A DNA stretch of 64,000 bases from Euonymus europaeus. Its lineage: Eukaryota; Streptophyta; Magnoliopsida; Celastrales; Celastraceae. This document shows, one piece after another, positions 12,001-24,830 of this stretch. How positions within the stretch are numbered: position 1 is the first letter of the stretch; every line of letters starts with the position of its first letter. Both the position numbers and the translations under genes were made by a program. Below the pieces are notes generated by a model. That model made no database searches. It saw only the letters and a program-made list of their open reading frames with translations, and had not been told where the DNA came from. The DNA is taken from assembly GCA_963580455.1 (NCBI GenBank), contig OY756961.1, positions 16,783,001 to 16,847,000 of the forward strand, given 5' to 3'.

Positions 12001-12229
12001 GGAGTATGCGCTTCGTAGATTGTTTCGTTGAGAAAGGACCAACTTTCCCTCTTAATTGGACCATGGGGTTATTGGTCGTCTTTCGGATGATTTGAGCAAT
12101 TTTGAACCAACAAAGCTTGTCGTTCAAGACTTTTCATTAGAATTTTATGTCAAATGTTACGAGTATTAGTTTCGCAGATTGTTTGGGTGTGAAAAGAACA
12201 ACTTTCTATCCGAAGTAGGCCAAATCGTT

Positions 12230-14560
12230 AAAAGCTCCTCTAAGAAGAGAGTTGGGTAATTCCGAATCATCCAGGTTGTTCGCTGTATAATTTTTATTGT
12301 ATTTTTATGTTAAATTTTAGGAGAATAGGCTTCGCAGATCGCTTCTTTGACAAAAAAACCAACTTTGCTTCTTAATTGGACAATAGGGTTAAAAGCTCCT
12401 CTTTCGAGAGACTTGAGCAATTCTCAACCAACAAAGCTTGTCGTTCTACACTTTTTATTCATATATTATGTCAAATGTTACGAGTATTGGTTTCGTAGAT
12501 TATTTTGGTGCCAAAGGACCAACTTTCGTTCCGAAGTAGGCCAAATCGTTAAAACCTCCTCTTAGAAGAGAGTTGGGAAATTACAAACCATCTAGGTTGT
12601 TTGGCGTATATTTTGTATTTCCATTTTATGTCAAATTTTAGGAGAATAGGCTTCGCAGATCGTTTCGTTGACAAAAAAACCAACTTTCTTTTTTAATTGG
12701 ACCATGGAGTTAAAGGTCGTCTTTCGGATGACTTGAGCAATTCCGAACCAACAAAGCTTGTCGTTCTATACTTTTTATTGCTATTTTATGTCAAATGTTA
12801 GGAGTATCAATTTCATAGATTTTTTTGTTGCGAAAAGACCACCTTTCGTTCCCAAGTAGGCCAAATCGTTAAAAGCTCCTCTAAGAAGAAAGTTGGGAAA
12901 TTACAAACCCTCTAGGTTGTTCGGTGTAGATTTGTTGTTGTCATTTTCAGTCAAAATTTTGGAGTATGGGCTTCGTAGATTATTTCGTTGAGAATAGACC
13001 AACTTTCCTTCTTAATTGGACCATGGGGTTAAAGGTCGTCTTTCGGATGACTTGAGCAATTCCGAACAAACAAAACTTGTCGTTCTATACTTTTCATTTG
13101 TATTTTACGTCAAATCATCTGAGTATTAGTTTCGCAGCTTGTTTTGGTGCGAAAATACTAACTTTTATTCCGAAGTAGACCAAATCGTTAAAAGCTCCTT
13201 TAAGAAGAGAGTTGGGTAATTCCGAATCATCCAGGTTGTTCGCTGTATAGTTTTTATTGTATTTTTATGTTAAATTTTAGGAGAATAGGCTTCGCAGATC
13301 GTTTCGTTGACAAAAAGACCAACTTTGCTTCTTAATTAGACAATAGGGTTAAAAGCTCCTCTTTCGTGAGACTTGAGCAATTCTCAACCAACAAAGCTTG
13401 TCGTTCAACACTTTTTATTCATATATTATGTCAAATGTTACGAGTATTGGTTTCCTAGATTATTTCGGTGCCAAAGGACCAACTTTCGTTCCGAAGTAGG
13501 CCAAATCGTTAAAAACTCCTCTTAGAAGAGAGTTGGGAAATTACAAACCATCTAGGTTGTTTGGTGTATATTTTGAATTGTCATTTTATGTCAAATTTTA
13601 GGAGAATAGGCTTCACAGATCATTTCGTTGACAAAAAGACCAACTTTCCTTGTTAATTGGACCATGGGGTTAAAGGTCGTCTTTCCGATGACATGAGCAA
13701 CTCCGAACCAACAAAGCTTGTCGTTCGATACTTTTCATTGCTATTTTATGTCAAATGTTAGGAGTATCAGTTTCATATATTGTTTTGTTGCGAAAAGACC
13801 ACCTTTAGTTCCCAAGTAGGCCAAATCGTTAAAAGCTCCTTTAAGAAGAGAGTTGGGTAATTCCGAATCATCCAGGTTGTTCGCTGTATAATTTTTATTG
13901 TATTTTTATGTTAAATTTTAGGAGAATAGGCTTCGCAGATCGTTTCGTTGACAAAAAGGCCAACTTTGCTTCTTAATTGGACAATAGGGTTAAAAGCTCC
14001 TCTTTCGAGAGACTTGAGCAATTCTCAACCAACAAAGCTTGTCGTTCAACACTTTTTATTCATATATTATGTTAAATGTTACGAGTATTGGTTTCGTAGA
14101 TTATTTCGGTGCCAAAGGACCAACTTTCATTCCGAAGTAGGCCAAATCGTTAAAAGCTCCTCTTAGAAGAGAATTGGGAAATTACAAACCATCTAGGTTG
14201 TTCGGTGCATATTTTGAATTGTCATTTTATGTCAAATTTTAGGAGAATAGGATTCGCAGATCATTTCGTTGACAAAAAGACCAACTTTCCTTCTTAATTG
14301 GACCATGGGGTTAAAGGTCGTCTTTCGGATGACTTGAGCAACTCCGAACCAGCAAAGCTTTTCGTTCTTTACTTTTCATTGCTATTTTATGTCAAATGTT
14401 AGGAGTATCAGTTTCGTAGATTGTTTTGTTGCGAAAAGAACAACTTTCATTCCGAAGTATGCCAAATCGTTAAAAACTCCTCTTAGAAGAGAGTTGGGAA
14501 ATTACAAACCATCTAGGTTTTTCGATGTATATTTTGTATTGTCATATTATGTCAAATTTT
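12230..14560. repeat. HOR of 2- and 3-dimer modules
   Basis: A distinctive B subtype with CCAACTTTGCTTC recurs at 12,359, 13,319 and 13,960, spacings of 960 bp (three dimers) and 641 bp (two dimers). Each is followed by the same A subtype (ATTCATATATTATGT...GGTGCCAAAGG) and by B units with GGAGAATAGG. This is a short-period HOR with one dimer gained or lost between copies. Confidence 0.75.
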
Positions 14561-15951
14561 AGGAGTATGGGCTTCGTAGATTGTTTCGTTGAGAAAAGAC
14601 CAACTTTCCTTCTTAATTGGACCATGGGGTTAAAGGTCATCTTTTGGATGACTTGAGCAACTCCGAACCAACAAAGTTGTCGTTCTATAATTTTCGTTGG
14701 TATTTTATGTCAAATGTTAAGAGTATCAGTTTCGCATCTTGTTTTGGTGCGAAATGACCAACTTTCGTTCCCAAGTAGGCAAAATCGTTAAAATCACCTC
14801 TAAGAAGAGAGTCGTGTAATTCCGAACAATCTAGGTTGTTTGGTGTACATTTGTTATTGTCATTTTATGTCAAATTTTAGGAGTATGGGCTTAGTAGATT
14901 GTTTCGTTGAGAAAATATCAACTTTCATTCTTAATTTGACTATGGGGTTAAAGGCTGTCTTTCGGATGCTTGAGCAATTCCGAACCAACAAAGGTCGTCG
15001 TTCTATACTTTTCATTGTTATTTTACGTCGAATGTTACGAGTATTAGTTTCGTAGATTGTTTGTGTGCGAAAAGACCAAATTTCTATCCGAAGTAGGCCA
15101 AATCGTTAAAAGCTCCTCCAAGAATAGAGTTGGGTAATTCGGAATCTTTTAGGTTGTTCGCTATACAAATTTTTATTGTATTTGTACGTTAAATTTTAGG
15201 AGAATAGGCTTCGCAGATCGTTTCGTTGACAAAAAGACCAACTTTCTTTCTTAATTGGACCATGGGGTTAAAGGTCATCTTTCGGATGACTTGAGCAATT
15301 TCGAACCAACAAAGCTTGTCGTTCTAGATTTTTCATTGGAATTTTATATCAAATGTTACGAGTATTAGTTTCGCAGTTTGTTTGGTTGCGGAAAGACAAA
15401 CTTTCTATCCGAAGTAGGCCAAATCGTTAAAATCTCCTCTAAGAAGAGAGTTGGGTAATTCTGAATCATCCAGGTTGTTCACTGTACAATTTTTATTGTA
15501 TTTTTATGTTAAATTTTAGGAGAATAGGTTTCGCAGATCGTTTCATTGATAAAAAGACCAACTTTCCTTTTTAATTGGACCATGGGGTTAAAGGTCGTCT
15601 TTCGGATGACTTGAGCAATTCCGAACCAACAAAGCTTGTCGTTCTAGACTTGTCATTGGAATTTTATGTCAAATGTTACGAGTATTAGTTTCGCAGATTC
15701 TTTGGGTGCGAGAGGACCAACTTTCTATCCGAAGTAGGCCAAATCGTTAAAAGCTCCTCTAAGAAGGGAGTTGGTTAATTTCGAATTATCAATGTTGTTC
15801 GCTGTTCAAATTTTTATTATATTTGTTTGTTATATTTTAGAAGAATAGGCTTCGCAGATCGTTTCGTTGACAAAAAGACTAATTTTCCTTCTTAATTGGA
15901 CAATAGAATTAAAAGCTCCTCTTTCGAGAGACTTGAGCAATTCTTAACCGA

Positions 15952-16009
15952 CAAAGCTTGTCGTTATATACATTTTATTGGTATTTTATGTCAAATGTTA
16001 CGAGTATTA
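15952..16009. repeat. 58-bp truncated A unit / partial tandem duplication
   Basis: An A half begins at 15,952, runs only to GAGTATTA, and is followed immediately by a fresh anchor at 16,010, so two anchors are 58 bp apart instead of about 320. The first part is of the GTTATATAC subtype and the second of the TTATTCATG subtype. This is therefore a junction between different subtypes rather than simple slippage. Confidence 0.88.
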
Positions 16010-16707
16010 CAAAGCTTGTCGTTCTACACTTTTTATTCATGTATTATGTCAAATGTTACGAGTATTGGTTTCGTATATTATTTTGGTGCCAAAGGACCAA
16101 CTTTCGTTCCGAAGTAGTCCAAATCGTTAAAAGCTCCTCTTAGAAGAGAGTTGGGAAATTACAGACCATCTAGGTTTTTTGGTGTATATTTTGTATTGTC
16201 ATTTTATGTCAAATTTTAGGAGTATGGGCTTTGTAGATAGTTTCGTTGAGAAAAGACCAACTTTCTTTCTTAATTGGACCATGGGGTTACAGGTCTTCTT
16301 TCGGATGACTTGAACAACTTCAAACCAACAAAGTTTGTCGTTCTATACTTTTCATTGATATTTTATGTCAAATGTTAGGAGTAGCCATTTCGCATCTTGT
16401 TTTGGTGCGAAATGACCAACTTTCGTTCCCAAGTAGGCCAAATCGTTAAAAGCACCTTTAAGAACAGAGTTGGGTAATTCTGAACCATCTAGGTGGTTCG
16501 GTGTATATTTGTTATTGTCATTTTATGTCAAATTTTAGGAGTATGGGCTTAGTAGATTGTTTCGTTCAGAAAATAAGAACTTTCATTTTTAATTGGACTA
16601 TGGGGTTAAAGGTCGTCTTTCGAATGACTTGAGCAATTCCGAACCAAAAAAGGTTGTCGTTCTATACTTTTCATTGTTATTTTATGTCGAATGTTATGAT
16701 TATTAGT

Positions 16708-16745
16708 TCCGTAGATTGTTTGTGTGTCCGTAGATTGTTTGTGTG
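16708..16745. repeat. 19-bp tandem duplication within an A unit
   Basis: TCCGTAGATTGTTTGTGTG occurs at 16,708-16,726 and again at 16,727-16,745 with no spacer. No other A unit that I examined has the second copy, so this looks like a private slippage event. Confidence 0.92.
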
Positions 16746-17819
16746 CGAAAATACCAAATTTCTATCCGAAGCAGGCCAAATCGTTAAAAGCTCCTCTAAG
16801 AAGAGAGTTGGGTAATTCCGAATCATCCAGGTTGTTCACTGTACAAATTTTTATTGTATTTGTACGTTAAATTTTAGGAGAATGGGCTTCGCAGATCGTT
16901 TCGTTGACAAAAAGACCAACTCTCCTTCTTAATTAGACCATGGGGTTAAAGGTCGTCTTTCGGATGACTTGAGTAATTCCGAACAAACAAAACTTGTCGT
17001 TCTAGACTTGTCATTGGAATTTTATGTCAAATGTTACGAGTATTAGTTTCGCAGATTCTTTGGGTGCGAGAAGACCAACTTTCTATCCGAAGTAGGCCAA
17101 ATCGTTGAAAGCTCATCTAAGAAGAGAGTTGGGTAATTCCGAATCATCCAGGTTGTTCGCTGTACAAATTTTTATTCTATTTGTTTGTTAAATTTTAGAA
17201 GAATAGGCTTCGCAGATCGTTTCGTTGACAAAAAGTCCAATTTACCTTCTTAATTGAACAATATAGTTAAAAGCTCCTCTTTCGAGAGGCTTGAGCAATT
17301 CTCAACCAACAAAGCTTGTCGTTCTATACTTTTCATTGGTATTTTATGTCGAATGTTATGAGTATTAGTTTCGTAGATTGTTTTGGTGCGAAAACACCAA
17401 CTTTCCTTCCGAAGTAGGCCAACTAGTTAAAAGCTCCTCTAGGAAGAGAGTTGGGTAATTCCGAATCATCCAGGTTGTTCGCTGTACAAATTTTTATTGT
17501 ATTTGTTTGTTAAATTTTAGAAGAATAGGCTTTCGCAGATCGTTTCGTTGACAAAAAGTCCAATTTATCTTCTTAATTGGACAATAAGGTTAAAAGCTCC
17601 TCTTTCGAGAGGCTTGAGCAATTCTCAACCAACAAAGCTTGTCGTTCTATACTTTTCATTGGTATTTTATGCCGAATGTTATGGGTATTAGTTTCGTAGA
17701 TTGTTTTGGTGCGAAAAGACCAACTTTCCTTCCGAAGTAGGCCAACTAGTTAAAAGCTCCTCTAGGAAGAGAGTTGGGTAATTCCGAATCATCCAGGTTG
17801 TTTGCTGTACAAATTTTTA

Positions 17820-17850
17820 TTGTATTTGTTTGTTAAAAGGGTTAAAAGCT
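17820..17850. repeat. Deletion junction in a B unit (~70 bp missing)
   Basis: Anchors at 17,310, 17,633, 17,885 and 18,206 give spacings of 323, 252 and 321 bp. The short interval is explained at TTTGTTAAAAGGGTTAAAAG, where TTTGTTAAA of the B start is joined to AGGGTTAAAAG near the B end. The short shared TTAAA at the joint suggests a microhomology-mediated deletion. Confidence 0.85.
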
Positions 17851-18845
17851 CCTCTTTCGAGAGGCTTGAGCAATTCTCAACAAGCAAAGCTTGTCGTTCT
17901 ATACTTTTCATTGGTATTTTATGTCGAATGTTAGGAGTATTTGTTTCGTAGATTGGTTTGGTGCAAAAAGACCAACTTTCATTCTGAAGTAGGCCAACTA
18001 GTTAAAAGCTCCTCTAGGAAGAGAGTTGGGTAATTCCGAATCATCCAGGTTGTTTGCTGTACAATTTTTATTGTATTTTTATGTTAAATTTTAGGAGAAT
18101 AGGCTTCGCAGATCGTTTCGTTGACAAAAAGAACAACTTTCCTTCTTAATTGGACAATAGGGTTAAAAGCTCCTCTTTCGAGAGACTTGAGCAATTCTCA
18201 ACCGACAAAGCTTGTCGTTCTACAATTTTTATTCATATATTATGTCAAATAATACGAGTATTGGTTTCGTAGATTATTTTGGTGCCAAAAGCACAACTTT
18301 CCTTCCGAAGTAGGCCAAATCGTTAAAAGCTCCTCTTAGAAGAGATTTGGGAAATTACAAACCATCTAGGTTGTTCGGTTTATATTTTGTATTGTTATTT
18401 TATGTCAAATTTTAGGAGTATGGGCTTCGGAGATTGTTTCGTTGAGAAAAAACCAACTTTCCTTCTTAATTGGTCCATGGGGTTATAGGTCGTCTTTCGG
18501 ATGACTTGAGCAATTTCGAACCAACAAAGCATGTCGTTCTATGCTTTTCATTGGTATTTTATGTCGAATGTTACGAGTATTAGTTTCGCAGATTGTTTGA
18601 GTGCGAGAAGACCAACTTTCTATCCGAAGTAGGCCAAATCATTAAAAGCTCCTCTAAGAAGAGAGTTGGATAATTCCGAATCATCTAGGTTGTTTGCTGT
18701 ACAAATTTTTATTGTATTTTTATGTTAAATTTTAGGAGAATAGGCTTCGCAAGTCGTTTCGTTGACAAAAAGACCAAATTTCCTTCTTAATTGGACCATG
18801 GGGTTAAAAGTCGTCTTTCGGATGACTTGAGCATTTTCGAACCAA

Positions 18846-20126
18846 TAAAGCATGTCGTTCTAAACATTTCATTGCTATTTTATGTCAAATGTTACGAGTA
18901 TTAGTTTCGCAGATTGTTTGGGTGCGAAAAGACCAACTTTCTATCCGAAGTAGGCCAAATCGTTAAAATCACCTCTAAGAAGAGAGTTGGGTAATTCCGA
19001 ATCATCCAGATTGTTCACTGTACAAATTTTTATTGTATTTGTACGTTAAATTTTAGGGGAATGGGCTTCGCAGATCGTTTCGTTGACAAAAAGACCAACT
19101 TTCCTTCTTAATTGGATCATGGGGTTAAAGGTCGTCTTTCGGATGACTTGAGCAATTTCGAACCAACAAAGCTTGTCGTTCTAGACTTTTCATCGGAATT
19201 TTATGTCAAATGTTACGAGTATTAGTTTGGCAGTTTGTTTGGGTGCGAAAGGACAAACTTTCTATCCGAAGTGGGCCAAATCGTTAAAATCTCCTCTAAA
19301 AAGAGGGTTGGGTAATTCCGAATCATCCAGGTTGTTCCCTGTACAATTTTTATTGTATTTTTATGTTAAATTTTTGGAGAATGGGCTTTGCAAGTCGTTT
19401 CGTTGACAAAAAGACCAAATTTCCTTCTTAATTGGACCATGGGGTTAAAAGTCGTCTTTCGGATGACTTGAGCATTTCCGAACCAATAAAGCTTGTCATT
19501 CTATACCTTTCATTGCTATTTTACGTCAAATGTTACGAGTATTAGTTTCGCAGATTGTTTCGGTGCGAAAGACCAACTTTCTATCCGTAGTAGGCCAAAT
19601 CGTTAAAATCACCTCTAAGAAGAGAGTTGGGTAATTCCGAATCATCCAGGTTGTTCACTGTGCAAATTTTTATTGTATTTGTACGTTAAATTTTAGGAGA
19701 ATGGGCTTCGCAGATCGTTTCGTTGACAAAAAGACCAACTTTCCTTCTTAATTGGACCATGGGGTTAAAGGTCGTCTTTCGGATGGCTTGAGCAATTTCG
19801 AACCAACAAAGCTTGTCGTTCTTGACTTTTCATCGGAATTTTATGTCAAATGTTACGAGTATTAGTTTCGCAGTTTGTTTGGGTGCGAAAGGACAAACTT
19901 TCTATCCGAAGTAGGCCAAATCGTTAAAATCTCCTCTAAGAAGAGGGTTGGGTAATTCCGAATCATCCAGGTTGTTCCCTGTACAATTTTTATTGTATTT
20001 TTATGTTAAATTTTAGGAGAATAGGCTTCGCAGATTGTTTCATTGACTAAAAGACCATTTTTCCTTCTTAATTGGACCATGGGGTTAAAGGTCGTCTTTC
20101 GGATGACTTGAGCAATTCCGAACCAA
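18846..20126. repeat. 640-bp HOR, two copies
   Basis: A two-dimer unit is duplicated: anchors 18,846/19,487 (CAATAAAG variant) and 19,167/19,807 (variant with CATCGGAATTTTATG) are 641 and 640 bp apart. Shared private features include ACAAACTTTCTATCC, AAGAGGGTTGGG and GTTCCCTGTAC. The first copy is about 18,846-19,486 and the second 19,487-20,126. Confidence 0.85.
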
Positions 20127-21088
20127 CAATGCTTGTCGTTTTAGACTTGTCATTGGAATTTTATGTCAAATGTTACGAGTATTAGTTTCGCAGATTCTTT
20201 GGGTGCGAGAAGACCAACTTTCTATCCAAAGTAGGCCAAATCGTTAAAAGCTCCTCTAAGAAGAGAGTTGGGTAATTCCGAATCATCCAGGTTGTTCGCT
20301 GCAGAAATTTTTATTGTATTTGTTTGTTAAATTTTAGAAGAATCGGCTTCGCAGATTGTTTCGTTGACAAAAAGACCAATTTACCTTCTTAATTGGACAA
20401 TAGGGTTAAAAGGTCTACTTTCGAGAGGCTTGAGCAATTCTCAACCGACAATGCTTGTCGTTCTACACCTTTTATTCATATATTATGTCAAATGTTATGA
20501 GTATTGGTTTCGTAGATTATTTTGGTGCCAAAGGACCAACTTTCGTTCCGAAGTAGGCCAAATCGTTAAAAGCTCCTCTTAGAAGAGAGTTGGGAAATTA
20601 GAAACCATCTAGGTTTTTCGGTGTATATTTTGTACTGTCATTTTATGTCAAATTTTAGGAGTATATGCTTCGTAGATTGTTTCGTTGAGAAAAGGCCAAC
20701 TTTCCTTCTCAATTGGACCATGGGGTTAAAGGTCGTCTTTCGGATGACTTGAGCAACTCCGAACAAACAAGGCTTGTCGTTGTAGACTTTTCATTGGAAT
20801 TTTATTTTAAATGTTAGGAGTATTAGTTTCGCAGATTTTTTGGGTGCGAAAAGACCAACTTTCTATCTGAAGTTTGCGTAATCATTAAAATCTCCTCTAA
20901 GAAGAGAGTTGGGAAATTCCGAATCATCAAGGTTGTTCACTGTACGATTTTTATTGTATTTTTATATTAAATTTTTGGAGAATAGGCTTGGCAGATCGTT
21001 TCGTTGACCAAAAGACCAACTATCCTTCTTAATTGGACAATAGCGTTAAAAGCTCCTCTTTCGAGAGGCTTGAGCAATTCTCAACCAA

Positions 21089-21130
21089 CAAAGATTGTCG
21101 TTCAATATTAGTTTCGTAGATTGTTTTGGT
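21089..21130. repeat. Deletion junction in an A unit (~36 bp missing)
   Basis: After the anchor at 21,089 the sequence jumps from GTCGTTC directly to AATATTAGTTTCG, omitting the ACTTTTCATTGG...AATGTTACG part. The anchor spacing is 285 bp (21,089 to 21,374) instead of about 321. Confidence 0.85.
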
Positions 21131-24039
21131 GCGAAAAGACCAACTTTCCCTCCGAAGTAGGCCAACTAGTTAAAAGCTCCTCTACGAAGAGAGTTGGTTA
21201 ATTCCGAATCATCCAGGTTGTTCGTTGTACAATTTTTATTGTATTTTTATGTTAAATTTTAGGAGAATAGGCTTCGGAGATCGTTTCGTTGACAAAAAGA
21301 ACAATTTTCCTTCTTAATTGTACAATAGGGTTAAAAGCTCCTCTTTCGAGAGACTTGAGCAATTCTCAACCAACAAAGCTTGTCATTCTACAATTTTTAT
21401 TCATATATTATGTCAAATAATACGAGTATTGGTTTCGTAGATTATTTTGGTGCCAAAGGAACAACATTCGTTCCGAAGTAGGCCAAATTGTTAAAAGCTC
21501 ATCTTAGAAGACATTTGGAAAATTACAAACCATCTAGATTGTTCGGTATATATTTTGTATTGTTATTTTATCTCAAATTTTAGGAATATGGGCTTCGGAG
21601 ATTGTTTCGTTGAGAAAAAACCAACTTTCCTTCTTAATTGGACCATGGGGTTATAAGTCGTCTTTTGGATGCCTTGAGCAATTTTGAACCAACAAAGCTT
21701 GTCGTTCTATACTTTTCATTGGTAGTTTATGTCGAATGTTACGAGTATTAGTTTCGTAGATTGTTTTGGTGCGAAAAGACCAACTTTCCTTCCGAAGTAG
21801 GCCAACTAGTTAAAAGCTCCTCTAGGAAGAGAGTTGGGTAATTCCGAATCATCCAAGTTGTTCGCTGTACAATTTTTATTATATTTTTATGTCAAATTTT
21901 AGGAGAATACGCTTTGCAGATCCATTCGTTGATAAAAAGACCAACTTTCCTTCTTAATTGGACAATAGGATTAAAAGCACCTCTTTCGAGAGACTTGAGC
22001 AATTCTTAACCGACAAAGCTTGTCGTTCTACGCTTTTTATTGGTATATTATGTCAAATGTTATGAGTATTGGTTTTGGAGATTATTTTTGTACCAAAGGA
22101 CCAACTTTCGTTCCGAAATAGGCCAAATCGTTAAAAACTCGTCTAAGAAGAGAGTTGGGTAATTCCGAACCATCCTGGTTGTTCGGTATATATTTGTTAT
22201 TGTCGTTTTATGTCAAATTTTAGGATTATGGGCTTCGTAGATTGTTTCGTTGAGAAATGACAAACTTTAATTCTTAATTGGACAATGGGATTAAAGGTCG
22301 TCTTTCGGACGACTTGAGCAATTCCGAACCGACAAAGCTCATCGTTCTAGACTTTTCATTCGCATTTTATGTCAAATGTTACGAGTATTAGATTCGTAGA
22401 TTGTTTAGGTGCGAAAAGACCAACTTTCTATCCGAAGTAGGCCAAATCATTAAAAGCTCCTCTAGGAAGAGAGTTGGGTAATTCCGACTCATTCAGGTTG
22501 TTCGTTGTACAAATTTTTATTGTATTTGTTTGTTAAATTTTAGAAGAATAGGCTTCGGAGATCGTTTCGTTGACAAAAAGTTCAATTTACCTTCTTAATT
22601 GGACAATAGGGTTAAAAGCTCCTCTTTCGAGAGCCTTGAGCAATTCTCAACCAACAAAGCTTGTCGTTCTATGCTTTTCGTTGGTATTTTATGTCGAATG
22701 TTATGAGTATTGGTTTTGGAGATTATTTTGGTACCAAAGGACCAACTTTCGTTCCGAAATAGGCCAAATCGTTAAAAACTCGTCTAAGAAGAGAGTTGGG
22801 TAATTCCGAACCATCCCGGTTGTTCGGTATATATTTGTTATGGTCAGTTTATGTCAAATTTTAGGATTATGGGCTTCGTAGATTGTTTTGTTGAGAAAAG
22901 ACAAACTTTAATTCTTAATTGGAAAATGGGGTTAAAGGTCGTCTTTCGGATGACTTGAGCAATTCCGAACCAACAAAGCTCGTCGTTCTAGACTTTTTAT
23001 TGGCATTTTATGTCAAATGTTACGAGTATTAGCTTCGCAGATTGTTTGGGTGCGAAAAGACCAACTTTCTATTCGAAGTAGGCCAAATCATTAAAAGCTC
23101 CTCTAAGAAGAGAGTTGGGTAATTCTGAATCATCTAGGTTGTTCGCTGTACCAATTTTTATTGTATTTTTATGTTAAATTTTAGGAGAATAGGCTTCGCA
23201 AGTCTTTTCGTTGACAAAAAGACAAACTTTCCTTCTTAATTGGACCATGGGGTTAAAATTCGTCTTTCGGATGACTTGAGCATTTCCGAACCAATAAAGC
23301 TTGTCGTTCTATACCTTTCATTGCTATTTTATGTCAAATGATACGAGTATTAATTTCGCAGATTGTTTGGGTGCGAAAAGACTAACTTTCCCTCCGAAGT
23401 AGGCCAACTAGTTAAAAGCTCCTCTAGGAAGAGAGTTGGGTAATTCCGAATCATCCAGGTTGTTCGCTGTACAATTTTTACTGTATTTTTATGCTAAATT
23501 TTAGGAGAATAGGCTTCGCAGAACGTTTCGTTGACAAAAAGAACAACTTTCCTTCTTAATTGGACAATAGGGTTAAAAGCTCCTCTTTCGAGAGACTTGA
23601 GCAATTCTCAACCAACAAAGCTTGTCGTTCTACAATTTTTATTCATATATTATGTCAAATAATACGAGTATTGGTTTCGTAGATTATTTTGGTGCCAAAC
23701 CACCAACTTTCTTTCCGAAGTGGGCCAAATCGTTAAAAGCTCCTCTTAGAAGAGAGTTGGGAAATTACAAACCATCTAGGTTGTTCGGTGTATATTTTGG
23801 ATTGTCATTTTATGTCAAATTTTAGGAGTATGGGCTTCGAAGATTGTTTCGTTGAGAAAAGTCCAACTTTCCTTCTTAATTGGACCATGGGGTTAAAGGT
23901 CGTCTTTCGGATGACTTGACCAACTCCGAACCAACAAAGCTTGTCGTTCTAGACTTGTCATTGGAATTTTATGTCAAATGTTACGAGTATTAGTTTCGCA
24001 GATTCTTTGGGTGCGAGAAGACCAACTTTCTATCCGAAG

Positions 24040-24830
24040 TAGGCCAACTAGTTAAAAGCTCGTCTAGAAAGAGAGTTGGGTAATTCCGAATCATCCAGGG
24101 TGTTCGCTGTACAATTTTTATTGTATTTTTATGTTAAATTTTAGGAGAATAGGCTTCGTTGACAAAAAGAACAACTTTCCTTCTTAATTAGACAATAGGG
24201 TTAAAAGCTCCTCTTTCGAGAGACTTGAGCAATTCTCAACCAACAAAGCTTGTCGTTCTACAATTTTTATTCATATCTTATGTCAAATAATACGAGTATT
24301 GGTTTCGTAGATTATTTTGGGGCCAAAGGAACAACTTTCGTTCCGAAGTAGGCCAAATCATTAAAAGCTCCTCTTAGAAGACATTTGGGAAATTATAAAC
24401 CATCTTGGTTGTTCGGTATATATTTTGTATTGTTATTTTATGTCAAATTTTAGGAGTATGGGCTTCGGAGATTGTTTCGTTGAGAAAAAACCAACTTTCC
24501 TTCTTAATTGGACCATGGTATAGGTCGTCTTTCGAATGACTTGAGCAATTTTGAACCAACAAAGCTTGTCGTTCTATACTTTTCATTGGTATTTTATGTT
24601 GAATGTTACGAGTATTAGTTTCGTAGATTGTTTTGGTGCGAAAAGACCAACTTTCCTTCCGAAATAGGCCAACTAGTTAAAAGCTCCTCTAAGAAGAGAG
24701 TTGGGTAATTCCGAATCATCCAGGTTGTTCGCTGTACAACTTTTATTATATTTTTATGTCAAATTTTAGGAGAATACGCTTTGCAGATCGTTTCGTTGAT
24801 AAAAAGACCAACTTTCCTTCTTAATTGGAC
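24040..24830. repeat. Duplicated block (partner at 25,947-26,737, spacing 1,907 bp)
   Basis: The two blocks share rare changes that identify them as copies by descent. One is a 12-bp loss giving AGGCTTCGTTGAC (24,151 and 26,058). Another is a 3-bp loss giving CCATGGTATAGG (24,514 and 26,421). Both also have GTTGAATG in the following A unit. The spacing of 1,907 bp is six dimers. Beyond about 24,830/26,737 the sequences differ (GGACCATGGGG versus GGACAATAGGA). Confidence 0.85.
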
